Source: Bordetella parapertussis (lineage in GTDB: Bacteria > Pseudomonadota > Gammaproteobacteria > Burkholderiales > Burkholderiaceae_C). Taken from it: a stretch of 15,527 nt of DNA. Each line of letters begins with the position of its first letter. Positions within the stretch are counted from its first letter, which is position 1. This document shows, in pieces, positions 8,330 through 15,180 of this stretch. The notes beneath the pieces are model-generated. The model did not search any database and was not told the origin of the DNA. It saw only the letters and a list, made by a program, of their open reading frames with translations. The DNA is taken from assembly GCA_945899335.1 (NCBI GenBank), contig CAMDIP010000013.1:1-15527 (forward strand). Direction: 5' to 3'. The translations under genes and the position numbers were made by a program.

Positions 8330-8508
8330 GACTACATAGATTGTTAAGAAACAAATTGCATTTAAGCATGATTTTTCATACATACCTATGTCTGATTAGA
8401 AGGTTCCATGGGTATCTGTGAGTAAAAAGTAAGATTTCTTATTAAAGGTTTAAGTGCCCATAAAGCCTAGTCTGTCGTTGATAGCACAGAGTTTGTGCAT
8501 CCAAGGAT

Positions 8509-8751
8509 TTACGGTGCATGATCTGCACTGTTTTGGTCTGCTACTTTCCACATTTCACAGGCGTTCATGGGCTTGACTTCCGCGAAATGCTTCATCTGCA
8601 AAAACTTACGCATCAACACCGGACTTTTGAAATACTGATACCCGCAACGCAAGCTTGTGCGTGAAGATTCAGAGGGCATCAGGTAAAGGCAGGTCTGGCA
8701 CTGCGGAGAAGGCGCAAGCGTTGGCGAATGGGGCTGAATGACGTGAGACAT
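8509..8751 (-). CDS. Small four-cysteine protein of unknown function
   Basis: An 80-residue reading frame fills most of the space between the sensor kinase and the rraA-like gene. It holds Cys18, Cys21 (CQTC), Cys36 (RCGYQYF) and Cys65 (ACEMW), a spacing that could bind zinc or an iron-sulfur cluster. The middle is rich in basic and aromatic residues and there is no signal peptide. The clustered cysteines followed by C-G-x-x-Y-F and C-E-x-W make a random reading frame less likely, and the overall look resembles conserved small proteins of Burkholderiales, but I cannot name a family. The ribosome site is weak (AGG three bases before the ATG). It is divergent from the rraA-like gene with 66 bases between starts, and 179 bases separate it from the downstream kinase, so it may lead that operon or stand alone. 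Confidence 0.6.
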   Translation of the reverse strand: MSHVIQPHSPTLAPSPQCQTCLYLMPSESSRTSLRCGYQYFKSPVLMRKFLQMKHFAEVKPMNACEMWKVADQNSADHAP

Positions 8752-8769
8752 AGGCCTGAATTAGCAAAT

Positions 8770-8800
8770 CTTGTACCATCGTTCAAGCTTTTTGACCATC
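8770..8800. promoter_or_regulatory. Inverted and direct repeats before the rraA-like gene
   Basis: CTTGTAC-CATC-GTTCAAG (8770-8787) is an inverted repeat with 6 of 7 pairs matching, followed on the plus strand by CTTTTT. ACCATC occurs at 8775-8780 and again at 8795-8800, exactly 20 bp apart. All of this lies in the 66-bp gap between two divergent starts, so it could be an operator or a weak leader terminator. It is short enough that chance is possible. Confidence 0.25.
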
Positions 8801-8804
8801 TTCT

Positions 8805-8808
8805 GGAG
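8805..8808 (+). promoter_or_regulatory. Ribosome binding site that sets the rraA-like start
   Basis: GGAG lies 9 bases before the ATG at 8818. The downstream in-frame ATG at 8884, which would remove the signal peptide, has no such site. This supports the exported form. Confidence 0.6.
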
Positions 8809-8817
8809 ACACAACCC

Positions 8818-9543
8818 ATGAAACGCTTTTTTCAACTTTGTGCACTGTTGCTCTGTTTTGGTTTCCCGTCAGCTTTTGCCGCCATGTCGGAGGCGGAAAT
8901 CATCAAAGCACTGTCATTGCCAGAAAACAGCACTGGCAATATTGCAGACGCCATCGAAGAGGCCACAGGTGCCAGAGGTTGGATGTCTGCCGACATGAAG
9001 CCGATCTTCGAGGCGCGGGTGGTCGGTCGTGCCGTCACAGCCTTGCTGCGCCCTGTGCTTAAAAACGATAGCCGCAAGTACCCGAATTCCGCTTTAGAAA
9101 TTTTGGATCAAGCACCCGAAGGTTCTGTGCTGGTGTATGTCATGCAAGACGGCGTAGACATTGCCGCCATGGGTAATTTGATGGGTACCACCGCCAAGGT
9201 GCGCAAATTGGCGGGGGCAGTCATTGACGGCGCGGTGCGAGATGTAGCGGAATTAAAGCGTATGGGTTTCCCCGTGTGGTCGCGCAGAATCACACCCGCC
9301 ACCTCTGTGGGCAGAATGGTCGGCGCAGAAAAACAAGTACCTGTGAAATGTGGCGATGTAATGGTCAACCCTGGCGATTACATCGTGGGCGACACTGACG
9401 GTGTGGTGGTGGTGCCTGCTGCTCATGCAGAAAAAATCATAGCCTTGCTTAAACAGTACGATGACAAAGAATCCAAGATGATTCCCATCATTGAAAAAGA
9501 AAAATCCATGCTCAAAGCGCTGGAAATTTACAACCGCTATTAA
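8818..9543 (+). CDS. RraA/HMG-aldolase-family protein with a signal peptide
   Basis: The 241-residue protein matches the RraA-like fold. This family includes class II 4-hydroxy-4-methyl-2-oxoglutarate/oxaloacetate aldolases, RNase E regulator RraA, and proteins once mislabelled demethylmenaquinone methyltransferases. The core shows GNLMGTTAKVRKLAGAVIDG (119-138) followed by the catalytic and metal-site motif R141-D142-x-x-E145, then GFPVW and a strand-rich end with PGDYIVGDTDGVVVVP. Residues 1-21 look like a Sec signal peptide (KR, a hydrophobic core, then AFA before AMSE), which is unusual because characterised members are cytoplasmic. The ATG at 8818 has GGAG at 9 bases; an upstream in-frame ATG at 8728 would bury the signal peptide. 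It converges with livM, 6 bases between stops. Aldolase or lyase chemistry on an organic acid is likelier than RNase regulation, but unproven. Confidence 0.85.
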   Translation: MKRFFQLCALLLCFGFPSAFAAMSEAEIIKALSLPENSTGNIADAIEEATGARGWMSADMKPIFEARVVGRAVTALLRPVLKNDSRKYPNSALEILDQAPEGSVLVYVMQDGVDIAAMGNLMGTTAKVRKLAGAVIDGAVRDVAELKRMGFPVWSRRITPATSVGRMVGAEKQVPVKCGDVMVNPGDYIVGDTDGVVVVPAAHAEKIIALLKQYDDKESKMIPIIEKEKSMLKALEIYNRY

Positions 9544-9549
9544 GTGGTT

Positions 9550-10500
9550 TTACAAAGGCTTTTTAAGCAGGTTGGCAATCTCGCCAACCACGCCTTTGCG
9601 AAACAGCATGACGCAAACCACAAATACCAGTCCCTGCACCACCGTAACCCAAGAGCCCAATTGAGCCAAATAGTTTTGCATGGTGACGATGACAGCAGCA
9701 CCCACCACGGGGCCAAACAAAGTACCTAGGCCCCCGACCAAGGTCATCAGTACAACTTCGCCGGACATGGTCCAATGAACATCCGTTAAAGATGCCAACT
9801 GAAAAACCAAGGCTTTGGTGCCGCCAGCCATTCCAGCCACAGTACCCGACAAAATAAATGCAATCAGCTTGAACCTGTCGGTGTCATAGCCCAATGACAA
9901 GGCGCGTTGCTCGTTTTCTCGAATGGCTTTAAGCACTTGTCCAAAAGGCGAATGGACAATGCGCCAAACCAAGCCAAAGCCCAAGAGAAAAATGGCCAAC
10001 ACAAAGATATACATGGCCACTTCGTTGTTCAAATCGATGAACCCAAACAACTGTCCATGTGGCACCCCTTGAATACCGTCTTCACCGCCAGTGAAAGGCG
10101 TTTGCAAATAGACAAAGTACACCATTTGCGACAAGGCCAAAGTAATCATTGCAAAGTAAATGCCTTGACGGCGAATGGCCAGCAAACCAACCACCCAAGC
10201 CAGCACAGTGGCACACAGCGTGGCAAACAGTACGCTGAGCTCTGGGGTCAAACCCCAGACCTTGGCCGCGTGGGCGGCTGCATAGCCCGAGGTGCCAAAA
10301 AACATAGCGTGACCAAAAGACAGCAAGCCACCAAAGCCCAGCAACAAATTGAAAGCGCAGGCAAAAAGTGCGAAGCACATCACCTTCATCAAAAACACGG
10401 GGTAAACAAAATAAGGTGCGATAGCAAAGAACGCCACCATCAAGCCTGCGGCTACCCACTGGTGGCGAAGGTCTTGGCTGTTAAACACAGGGTTGTTCAT
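9550..10500 (-). CDS. livM: Branched-chain-type ABC transporter permease LivM
   Basis: The 316-residue inner-membrane protein is the LivM-type permease of a HAAT-family importer. The family hallmark is seen near the N terminus as FNLLLGFGGLLSFGHAMFFG, and the cytoplasmic coupling region as GQVLKAIRENEQRALSLGYDTDRFKL. About eight to ten hydrophobic segments follow the usual LivM pattern, ending in a glycine-rich helix with LVGGLGTLFGPVVGA. It is the last gene of the operon. Its ATG at 10500 is 4 bases after the livH TGA, and the end of livH (GAGAAG) serves as its ribosome site. A TTG at 10521 would extend it into livH and is less likely. The stop lies 6 bases from that of the convergent rraA-like gene. 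Confidence 0.92.
   Translation of the reverse strand: MNNPVFNSQDLRHQWVAAGLMVAFFAIAPYFVYPVFLMKVMCFALFACAFNLLLGFGGLLSFGHAMFFGTSGYAAAHAAKVWGLTPELSVLFATLCATVLAWVVGLLAIRRQGIYFAMITLALSQMVYFVYLQTPFTGGEDGIQGVPHGQLFGFIDLNNEVAMYIFVLAIFLLGFGLVWRIVHSPFGQVLKAIRENEQRALSLGYDTDRFKLIAFILSGTVAGMAGGTKALVFQLASLTDVHWTMSGEVVLMTLVGGLGTLFGPVVGAAVIVTMQNYLAQLGSWVTVVQGLVFVVCVMLFRKGVVGEIANLLKKPL
9570..9589. terminator. Perfect hairpin at the rraA-like/livM junction
   Basis: GGTTGGC-AATCTC-GCCAACC is a 7-bp perfect stem with a 6-base loop, 27 bases after the stop of the rraA-like gene and inside the last codons of livM. No T run follows on either strand. It resembles in position the hairpins at the two other convergent junctions of this window. 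A role at mRNA 3' ends is inferred. Confidence 0.35.
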
Positions 10501-10504
10501 GGCA

Positions 10505-11389
10505 TCACTTCTCAGTTCCAAACAAGCCAGCAGGTTTGATCAGCAACACAATCGCCATGATGACAAAGATCACGGTGTTGGAGGCCTCGGGATAAACCAC
10601 TTTGGTCAAGCCCTCAATCAAGCCCAGGCCAAAGCCAGACAAGATGGCGCCCATGATGGAACCCATGCCGCCAATCACCACCACCGCGAACACCACAATG
10701 ATGATGTCAGCCCCCATCATTGGGCTAACTTGGTAAATAGGGGCAGCCATGACACCCGCCAAGGCCGCCAAGCCCACGCCAAAACCATAGGTCAGCGTGA
10801 TCATGCGTGGCACATTGATACCAAAGGCTTGGACCAATGACGGATTTTCTGTCGCCGCCCTTAGGTACGCTCCAAGCTTGGTGCGCTCAATCACAAACCA
10901 TGTCGAGAAGCAAATCAAAACCGAAGCAACGATGACCCACGCTCGGTATTTGGGCAAAAACATAAAGCCCAAATCTACCGCCCCTTGGAACATCTCAGGC
11001 ACGGCATAGGGCATACCAGATGCCCCGTAGGCGTTACGGAACAAACCTTGAAAGATAAGCGCCAAACCAAAGGTCAATAACAATCCGTACAGGTGGTCTA
11101 GCTTGTACAAACGAACCAACATCGTTCGCTCTATCAGAACGCCTGTGGCACCCACCACGACAGGGGCAATGAGCAAGGCAAGCCAATAGTTCAAGCCAAA
11201 CCATTGCAGGGACAGATAGGCCACAAATGCACCCATCATGTACTGGGCACCATGGGTGAAATTGATGATGTTCAGTAAGCCAAAAATCACAGCTAATCCC
11301 AACGACAGCAAGGCATAGAACGAGCCGTTGATCAAACCGATCAACAACTGACCAAACAGCGCTTGCGAGGGAATGCCAAACAGTTCCAT
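10505..11389 (-). CDS. livH: Branched-chain-type ABC transporter permease LivH
   Basis: The 294-residue inner-membrane protein is the LivH-type permease that pairs with LivM. The hallmark stretch GLINGSFYALLSLGLAVIFG, followed by LLNIINFTHGAQYMMGAF, lies in the first 55 residues. The later ERTKLGAYLRAATENPSLVQ is the loop that contacts the ATPases, and the protein ends in a typical helix with LLIKPAGLFG. Eight or so hydrophobic segments are visible and the length is standard. The ATG at 11389 is 7 bases after the livJ stop, with AAGAG just ahead of it, so livJ, livH and livM are cotranscribed. The transported substrate is set mainly by the binding protein and cannot be told from the permease. 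Confidence 0.93.
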   Translation of the reverse strand: MELFGIPSQALFGQLLIGLINGSFYALLSLGLAVIFGLLNIINFTHGAQYMMGAFVAYLSLQWFGLNYWLALLIAPVVVGATGVLIERTMLVRLYKLDHLYGLLLTFGLALIFQGLFRNAYGASGMPYAVPEMFQGAVDLGFMFLPKYRAWVIVASVLICFSTWFVIERTKLGAYLRAATENPSLVQAFGINVPRMITLTYGFGVGLAALAGVMAAPIYQVSPMMGADIIIVVFAVVVIGGMGSIMGAILSGFGLGLIEGLTKVVYPEASNTVIFVIMAIVLLIKPAGLFGTEK

Positions 11390-11396
11390 ACTCTTA

Positions 11397-12611
11397 TCAG
11401 TTCTTCACCAGAGGGCAATCGCCTTCGTTCAACGGCCTAAAGGCTTGGTCTGCAGGAATGGTTGCCAGCAATTTGTAGTAGTCGTAAGGGCCTTTGGACT
11501 CTGACGGCTTTTTCACTTCAAACAAATACGCGGGGTGCAATTTACGGCCATCTTTGCGAATGCTGCCTTTGCCAAACAAGACGTCATCGGTGGGCAAGTC
11601 TTTCATCTTCTGTGCAACCTTGGTGCCATCATCGTTTTTGCCAGCATCAATGGCTTTCAAGTAATGCAAGATACCCGCATACACACCGGCTTGGTCCATA
11701 GAGGGATATTTACCACCGTGAAGTGCGGCAAATCGCTTGGACCAAGCACGGGTCTGGTCGTTCAAGTCCCAGTAAAAGGTTTCGGTCAAGTACAAGCCCT
11801 GAGCTTTTTCAAGTCCCAGCGAATGGATATCGGTCAAAAACACCAGCAAGCCAGCCAATGTTTGCCCGCCTTTGACAATGCCAAACTCATAAGCTTGTTT
11901 GATGGCGTTGGTGGTGTCTCCTCCTGCATTGGCCAAACCAATGACCTTGGCTTTAGAAGCCTGTGCTTGCAACAAGAAGGAAGAAAAATCTTGCGTCGCT
12001 AATGGGTGACGTACTTTGCCCAACACCTTGCCGCCGTTTTTTAATACCACCGCTTCGGTATCGCGTTCTAAAGCTTGGCCAAACGCATAGTCAGCCGTCA
12101 AGAAAAACCAGCTGCTGCCACCGTGTTGCACCACCGCTTTGCCTGTGCCATTGGCCAACATCCAAGTGTCGTACAGCCAGTGAATGGTGTTGGGTGAGCA
12201 AGCTTTGCCTGTCAAGTCAGCAGTGGCCGCGCCTGTGTTGACATGGATTTTTCCCTTCTCACGGCTGACTTGGCTGATGGCCAATGCCACGGACGATGTG
12301 GGCACATCAATGATCATGTCCACCTTCCCGGTGTCGTACCACTGGCGAGCAATGTTGGAGCCGATATCAGCCTTATTTTGATGGTCTGCGCTGACGATCT
12401 CTATTTTTAAGCTGCTTTTGCTGCTCTTCAAATAATCTTCTACCGCCATCTTGGCAGCGACCACTGAGCCAGGGCCAGTGATGTCGGCATACAAACCCGA
12501 CATATCGTTAAGCACACCGATCTTCACAATACCATCGGAAATTTGCGCATGTGCATTCAAGCCCACCGCGGCCAACATACAAGCCAGTAAAGTGTTTAAA
12601 GAAAATTTCAT
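11397..12611 (-). CDS. livJ: ABC transporter periplasmic substrate-binding protein (LivJ type)
   Basis: The 404-residue protein has a Sec signal peptide (about residues 1-22, ending NAHA before QI) and a type I periplasmic binding fold of the Peripla_BP_6/LivJ family. Visible features are IVKIGVLNDMSGLYADITGPG near the mature N terminus, the inter-domain region with HWLYDTWMLANGTGKAV, and the second-lobe FFLTADYAFGQALERD. The sequence departs enough from classical Leu/Ile/Val-binding proteins that the ligand is open; related proteins of this broad group take up aromatic acids, amides and other small organics. The ATG at 12611 has AGGA 9 bases upstream and gives a clean signal peptide; a TTG at 12635 was set aside. 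It lies between livF and livH, an unusual but workable order. The cargo is handed to LivH/LivM. Confidence 0.92.
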   Translation of the reverse strand: MKFSLNTLLACMLAAVGLNAHAQISDGIVKIGVLNDMSGLYADITGPGSVVAAKMAVEDYLKSSKSSLKIEIVSADHQNKADIGSNIARQWYDTGKVDMIIDVPTSSVALAISQVSREKGKIHVNTGAATADLTGKACSPNTIHWLYDTWMLANGTGKAVVQHGGSSWFFLTADYAFGQALERDTEAVVLKNGGKVLGKVRHPLATQDFSSFLLQAQASKAKVIGLANAGGDTTNAIKQAYEFGIVKGGQTLAGLLVFLTDIHSLGLEKAQGLYLTETFYWDLNDQTRAWSKRFAALHGGKYPSMDQAGVYAGILHYLKAIDAGKNDDGTKVAQKMKDLPTDDVLFGKGSIRKDGRKLHPAYLFEVKKPSESKGPYDYYKLLATIPADQAFRPLNEGDCPLVKN

Positions 12612-12620
12612 ATCAGTTCT

Positions 12621-12624
12621 TCCT
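12621..12624 (-). promoter_or_regulatory. Ribosome binding site that sets the livJ start
   Basis: AGGA (read on the minus strand) lies 9 bases before the ATG at 12611, within the 20-base gap after the livF stop. It favours this ATG over the upstream TTG at 12635. Confidence 0.6.
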
Positions 12625-12631
12625 GTGAAAA

Positions 12632-13354
12632 TCAAATACCCAAATACTCGTTAAGCATGGCCATCTTGCTTGACAGTTCATTAGCAGCAAAGCCTTGAAC
12701 GATGCGGCCATGTTCCATCACATAAAAGCGGTCAGCCAAACCACTGGCAAAGCGGAAATTTTGCTCAATCATGATGATGGTGAATTTCTTTTCACGCAAA
12801 GTTTGAATCATGCGCGACAAGGCCTGCACAATCACTGGCGCTAAACCCTCAGAGATTTCATCGAGCAGCAACATCTTCGAACCTGTGCGCAAGATACGGG
12901 CAATCGCCAGCATCTGCTGCTCACCACCCGACAAACGGGTGCCAGGGCTGTTTCTGCGCTCATACAAATTGGGAAAGATGCTGTAAATCTCATCCAAGGT
13001 CATGGCGCCTGGCGCAATGACAGGTGGCAAAAGAAGGTTTTCTTCACAGCTCAAACTTGAAAAAATACCACGCTCTTCAGGGCAATAACCCACACCCAAA
13101 CGGGCGATGTGGTGGGTTTCCCAGCCAATGGTTTCTTGACCCAAAATTTCAATAGAGCCACTTCTTTGCCCCACCAAACCCAATACCGACTTAATGGTGG
13201 TGGTGCGGCCTGCGCCATTGCGCCCAAGCAAGGTCACCAACTCACCTTGGTTGACCACCAAATCCACACCATGCAAGATATGCGACTCACCATAGAAGGC
13301 GTTCACGCCTTGCATGCGAAGAAACGGCACTGCAGCGCTGGATTCAGTGACCAT
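12632..13354 (-). CDS. livF: Branched-chain-type ABC transporter ATPase LivF
   Basis: The 240-residue cytoplasmic protein is the LivF-type ATPase of the importer. The A-loop Tyr21 (AFYGES), the ABC signature LSGGEQQ (141-147), Walker B with KMLLLDE (160-166) and the LivF-type EQN in place of the usual H-loop histidine are present. The Walker A motif reads GRNGAGRTT (44-52), with Arg50 where nearly all ATPases have Lys; the codon is CGC at 13205-13207. The Walker B is followed by ISEGLAP instead of PSEGLAP. From memory, similar variants occur in some Burkholderiales LivF proteins, so it may be a subfamily trait and not damage. The ATG overlaps the end of livG by 11 bases. An upstream start at 13444 would lie deep in livG and is rejected. 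Confidence 0.9.
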   Translation of the reverse strand: MVTESSAAVPFLRMQGVNAFYGESHILHGVDLVVNQGELVTLLGRNGAGRTTTIKSVLGLVGQRSGSIEILGQETIGWETHHIARLGVGYCPEERGIFSSLSCEENLLLPPVIAPGAMTLDEIYSIFPNLYERRNSPGTRLSGGEQQMLAIARILRTGSKMLLLDEISEGLAPVIVQALSRMIQTLREKKFTIIMIEQNFRFASGLADRFYVMEHGRIVQGFAANELSSKMAMLNEYLGI

Positions 13355-14123
13355 GGGAACCTGCCAAGGCAGCGTCGGCACTGCCCATATAGGCTTCCAG
13401 AACCAAAGGATCTTGCGAGACCTTGGCATAAGGCCCTTCAGCAATGATTTGACCGCGCTGCAACACGCTTATGGTGTCGGCAATTTGCGAAACCACGCCC
13501 ATATTGTGTTCAACCATCAACACGGTGCGATTGACGCTGACTTTTTTAATCAACTGCGTGACCTTGTCCACATCCTCATGGCCCATGCCTTGAGTAGGTT
13601 CATCTAATAGCATGAGTTCAGGTTCGGTGGCCAAGGTGGTTGCAATTTCCAGGGCACGCTTTCGGCCATAGGACAGTTCAACTGCCTGCACTTTTGAAAA
13701 ATCGCCCAACTCAACCTCTTGCAGCAGCTGCATGGCACGGTCGTTGAGTCGGTTCAAGCTGTTTTGTGAGCGCCAGAAATCAAAAGAAGAACCCACAGAG
13801 CGCTGCAGTGCAATGCGCACATTTTCCAAAACCGTCAAATGGGGAAAAGTGGCAGAGATTTGGAAAGACCGAACAATGCCTCTAAGCGCCACTTGGGCGG
13901 GCTTTTCCGAGGTGATGTCTTGTTGGTTAAATAGAATACGCCCACTGGTGGGTATCAAAAATTTGGTGAGCAAATTGAAGAAGGTGGTTTTGCCAGCGCC
14001 ATTAGGGCCTATTAAGGCATGGATCGAGCCACGCTGTATTTTTAAATCCACTGCGTTGACAGCCACAAATCCTTTGAACTCTTTAACCAATTGGTGGGTT
14101 TCTAGGATGACATCATCAACCAT
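13344..14123 (-). CDS. livG: Branched-chain-type ABC transporter ATPase LivG
   Basis: The 259-residue cytoplasmic protein is the LivG-type ATPase. It has a normal Walker A, GPNGAGKTT (39-47, Lys45), a Q-loop in IVRSFQISATFP, the LivG-style signature ELSYGRKRALEIA (about 149-161), Walker B LMLLDEPTQGMG, and a true H-loop histidine in MVEHNMGVV (His about 206). It pairs with LivF to drive LivH/LivM. Because LivF carries Arg in Walker A, LivG may supply the more conventional nucleotide site. It has an AGG 8 bases before the ATG, and a 91-base gap separates it from the upstream hydrolase gene, so an internal promoter is possible. Its 3' end overlaps livF by 11 bases. Confidence 0.93.
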   Translation of the reverse strand: MVDDVILETHQLVKEFKGFVAVNAVDLKIQRGSIHALIGPNGAGKTTFFNLLTKFLIPTSGRILFNQQDITSEKPAQVALRGIVRSFQISATFPHLTVLENVRIALQRSVGSSFDFWRSQNSLNRLNDRAMQLLQEVELGDFSKVQAVELSYGRKRALEIATTLATEPELMLLDEPTQGMGHEDVDKVTQLIKKVSVNRTVLMVEHNMGVVSQIADTISVLQRGQIIAEGPYAKVSQDPLVLEAYMGSADAALAGSHGH

Positions 14124-14181
14124 CTTCAGCGCCTGTTCACGACAAAATTCTGCAACAGGATATCTTCGCGGGTATGAGAGT

Positions 14182-14201
14182 GTTAATTACCTATGGTTAA
14201 C
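14182..14201. promoter_or_regulatory. Short dyad GTTAA-N10-TTAAC upstream of livG
   Basis: Inverted arms GTTAA and TTAAC are 15 bp centre to centre and flank ACC-TAT-GGT, in the 91-base gap between the hydrolase and livG. A T-N11-A core with dyad symmetry is the type of site LysR-family regulators use, but no such regulator is in the window and the arms are short. It is a weak candidate. Confidence 0.22.
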
Positions 14202-14214
14202 CCCAGTCCACAGC

Positions 14215-15090
14215 TTATGAATTCGACAACCAATCAAGTAAAAGGTTGTTAACGACACTACTTTGTTCGCGATGCAAAAAATGTCCTGCATGGTGTACTT
14301 CTTTGTAGGTATAAGGCCCTGCAAAATATTTTTCTTGTTCACGCATTAACTCGGCCCGCATATCGTCTGCCCCACACAAGGCCAAGGTGGGTACGGTGAT
14401 GTTGCGCTGCATAGCTTCTCGCAAAGTCAACAAAGCGGGATCAGCTTTACTGATGTCAAACATGGCGCGGTAATAAGCCAGTGCGGTGTGAAGCACACCA
14501 TCTTGACGCAAACACGCTTTCACTTGTTCGATGTGCGCCTTGTCTTCATAGCCAGGCACACACCAATGCTGCCAAAGGTAATCTATGAAAGTCATGTCGT
14601 TGGCCATCAATGCCTGCTCAGGCAATTGCGCTTGCTGAAAAAACCACCAATGGAAAGATCGTTGAATGTATTTGGGTACTAACAAATGCTTTGCAACCAC
14701 TTTCGGATGCGGCACCGCCATCAATACAGCACTGCGCAGCAGATCGGGACGCGACGCACACAGGGCATAGCCAATGATGGCGCCCCAGTCTTGCCCTACG
14801 TAATGCAGTTTTTGCTGAAGGGAAAGGGCCTCGATCAAACCCGCGATGCCATTGACCAAACTCGCTTTGTCAAAATAGACGTTAGCAGTAACTCGTGAGG
14901 GCAAGTAGCCCGGCAAATAAGGCGCAACGACTTGGTAGCCCGCATCAGCTAATGCCTGCATTTGCGCGGCCCACGTTTGGGGAATATCCGGAAAACCATG
15001 GACCAGCAACACAAGTGGGCCACGTCCTTGGGTCAGGCAAACAAAGTCAATGCCGTTAACCTGAATTTCAATCTCGTTCAATTTATGCAT
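14215..15090 (-). CDS. Alpha/beta-fold hydrolase, epoxide hydrolase/dehalogenase-like
   Basis: The 291-residue protein has the alpha/beta-hydrolase fold of the epoxide hydrolase and haloacetate dehalogenase group. Visible are the oxyanion motif HGFP (31-34), the nucleophile elbow VGQDWG with Asp101, an acid residue in CGADD (Asp242 or Asp243) and the catalytic His270 in HHAGHFLHRE. An aspartate nucleophile, rather than serine, points to epoxide, haloacid or similar C-X or C-O bond cleavage and argues against ordinary esterase activity. The cap region contains ALAYYRAMF, where this group often places a Tyr. There is no signal peptide, so it is cytoplasmic. It precedes livG by 91 bases on the same strand and may lead the transporter operon, which suggests a role on the imported compound. 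No clear ribosome site is seen before the ATG. Confidence 0.88.
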   Translation of the reverse strand: MHKLNEIEIQVNGIDFVCLTQGRGPLVLLVHGFPDIPQTWAAQMQALADAGYQVVAPYLPGYLPSRVTANVYFDKASLVNGIAGLIEALSLQQKLHYVGQDWGAIIGYALCASRPDLLRSAVLMAVPHPKVVAKHLLVPKYIQRSFHWWFFQQAQLPEQALMANDMTFIDYLWQHWCVPGYEDKAHIEQVKACLRQDGVLHTALAYYRAMFDISKADPALLTLREAMQRNITVPTLALCGADDMRAELMREQEKYFAGPYTYKEVHHAGHFLHREQSSVVNNLLLDWLSNS

Positions 15091-15112
15091 TAGTAAAGGG
15101 TAAACACCTATT

Positions 15113-15124
15113 AAGAAATTTCTT
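15113..15124. promoter_or_regulatory. Palindrome in an AT-rich divergent intergenic region
   Basis: AAGAAATTTCTT is a perfect 12-bp palindrome in the 90-base AT-rich gap between the hydrolase and the divergent small reading frame. The gap must hold the promoter of the hydrolase (and perhaps of the livGFJHM genes), but I could not pick convincing -35/-10 boxes. A palindrome this AT-rich can occur by chance. Confidence 0.22.
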
Positions 15125-15180
15125 TTTCAGCATGATTATGACGAAAGGTATTCAAATTATTTAATTCTTGTTTCCCCAAT

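Noticed and set aside
8330..8383. Upstream ATG adding 18 residues to the sensor kinase
   Set aside because: It would place an extra hydrophobic stretch before a complete signal peptide. It cannot be fully excluded because neither start has a strong ribosome site.
8728..8817. Longer start for the rraA-like gene adding 30 residues
   Set aside because: It would put hydrophilic residues ahead of a signal peptide, lacks a ribosome site, and overlaps the divergent small gene; the ATG at 8818 has GGAG at 9 bases.
9570..9589. Classical Rho-independent terminator at the rraA-like/livM junction
   Set aside because: The stem is good, but no T run follows on either strand; it is kept only as a hairpin of uncertain role.
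9907..10539. Open frame of 210 codons on the plus strand opposite livM and the end of livH
   Set aside because: It is antisense to two clear permease genes. Its His/Gln/Lys-rich translation is what the reverse complement of hydrophobic membrane codons gives.
13355..13444. Longer start for livF adding 30 residues
   Set aside because: The extension lies wholly inside livG, and homology to LivF begins only after the ATG at 13354.
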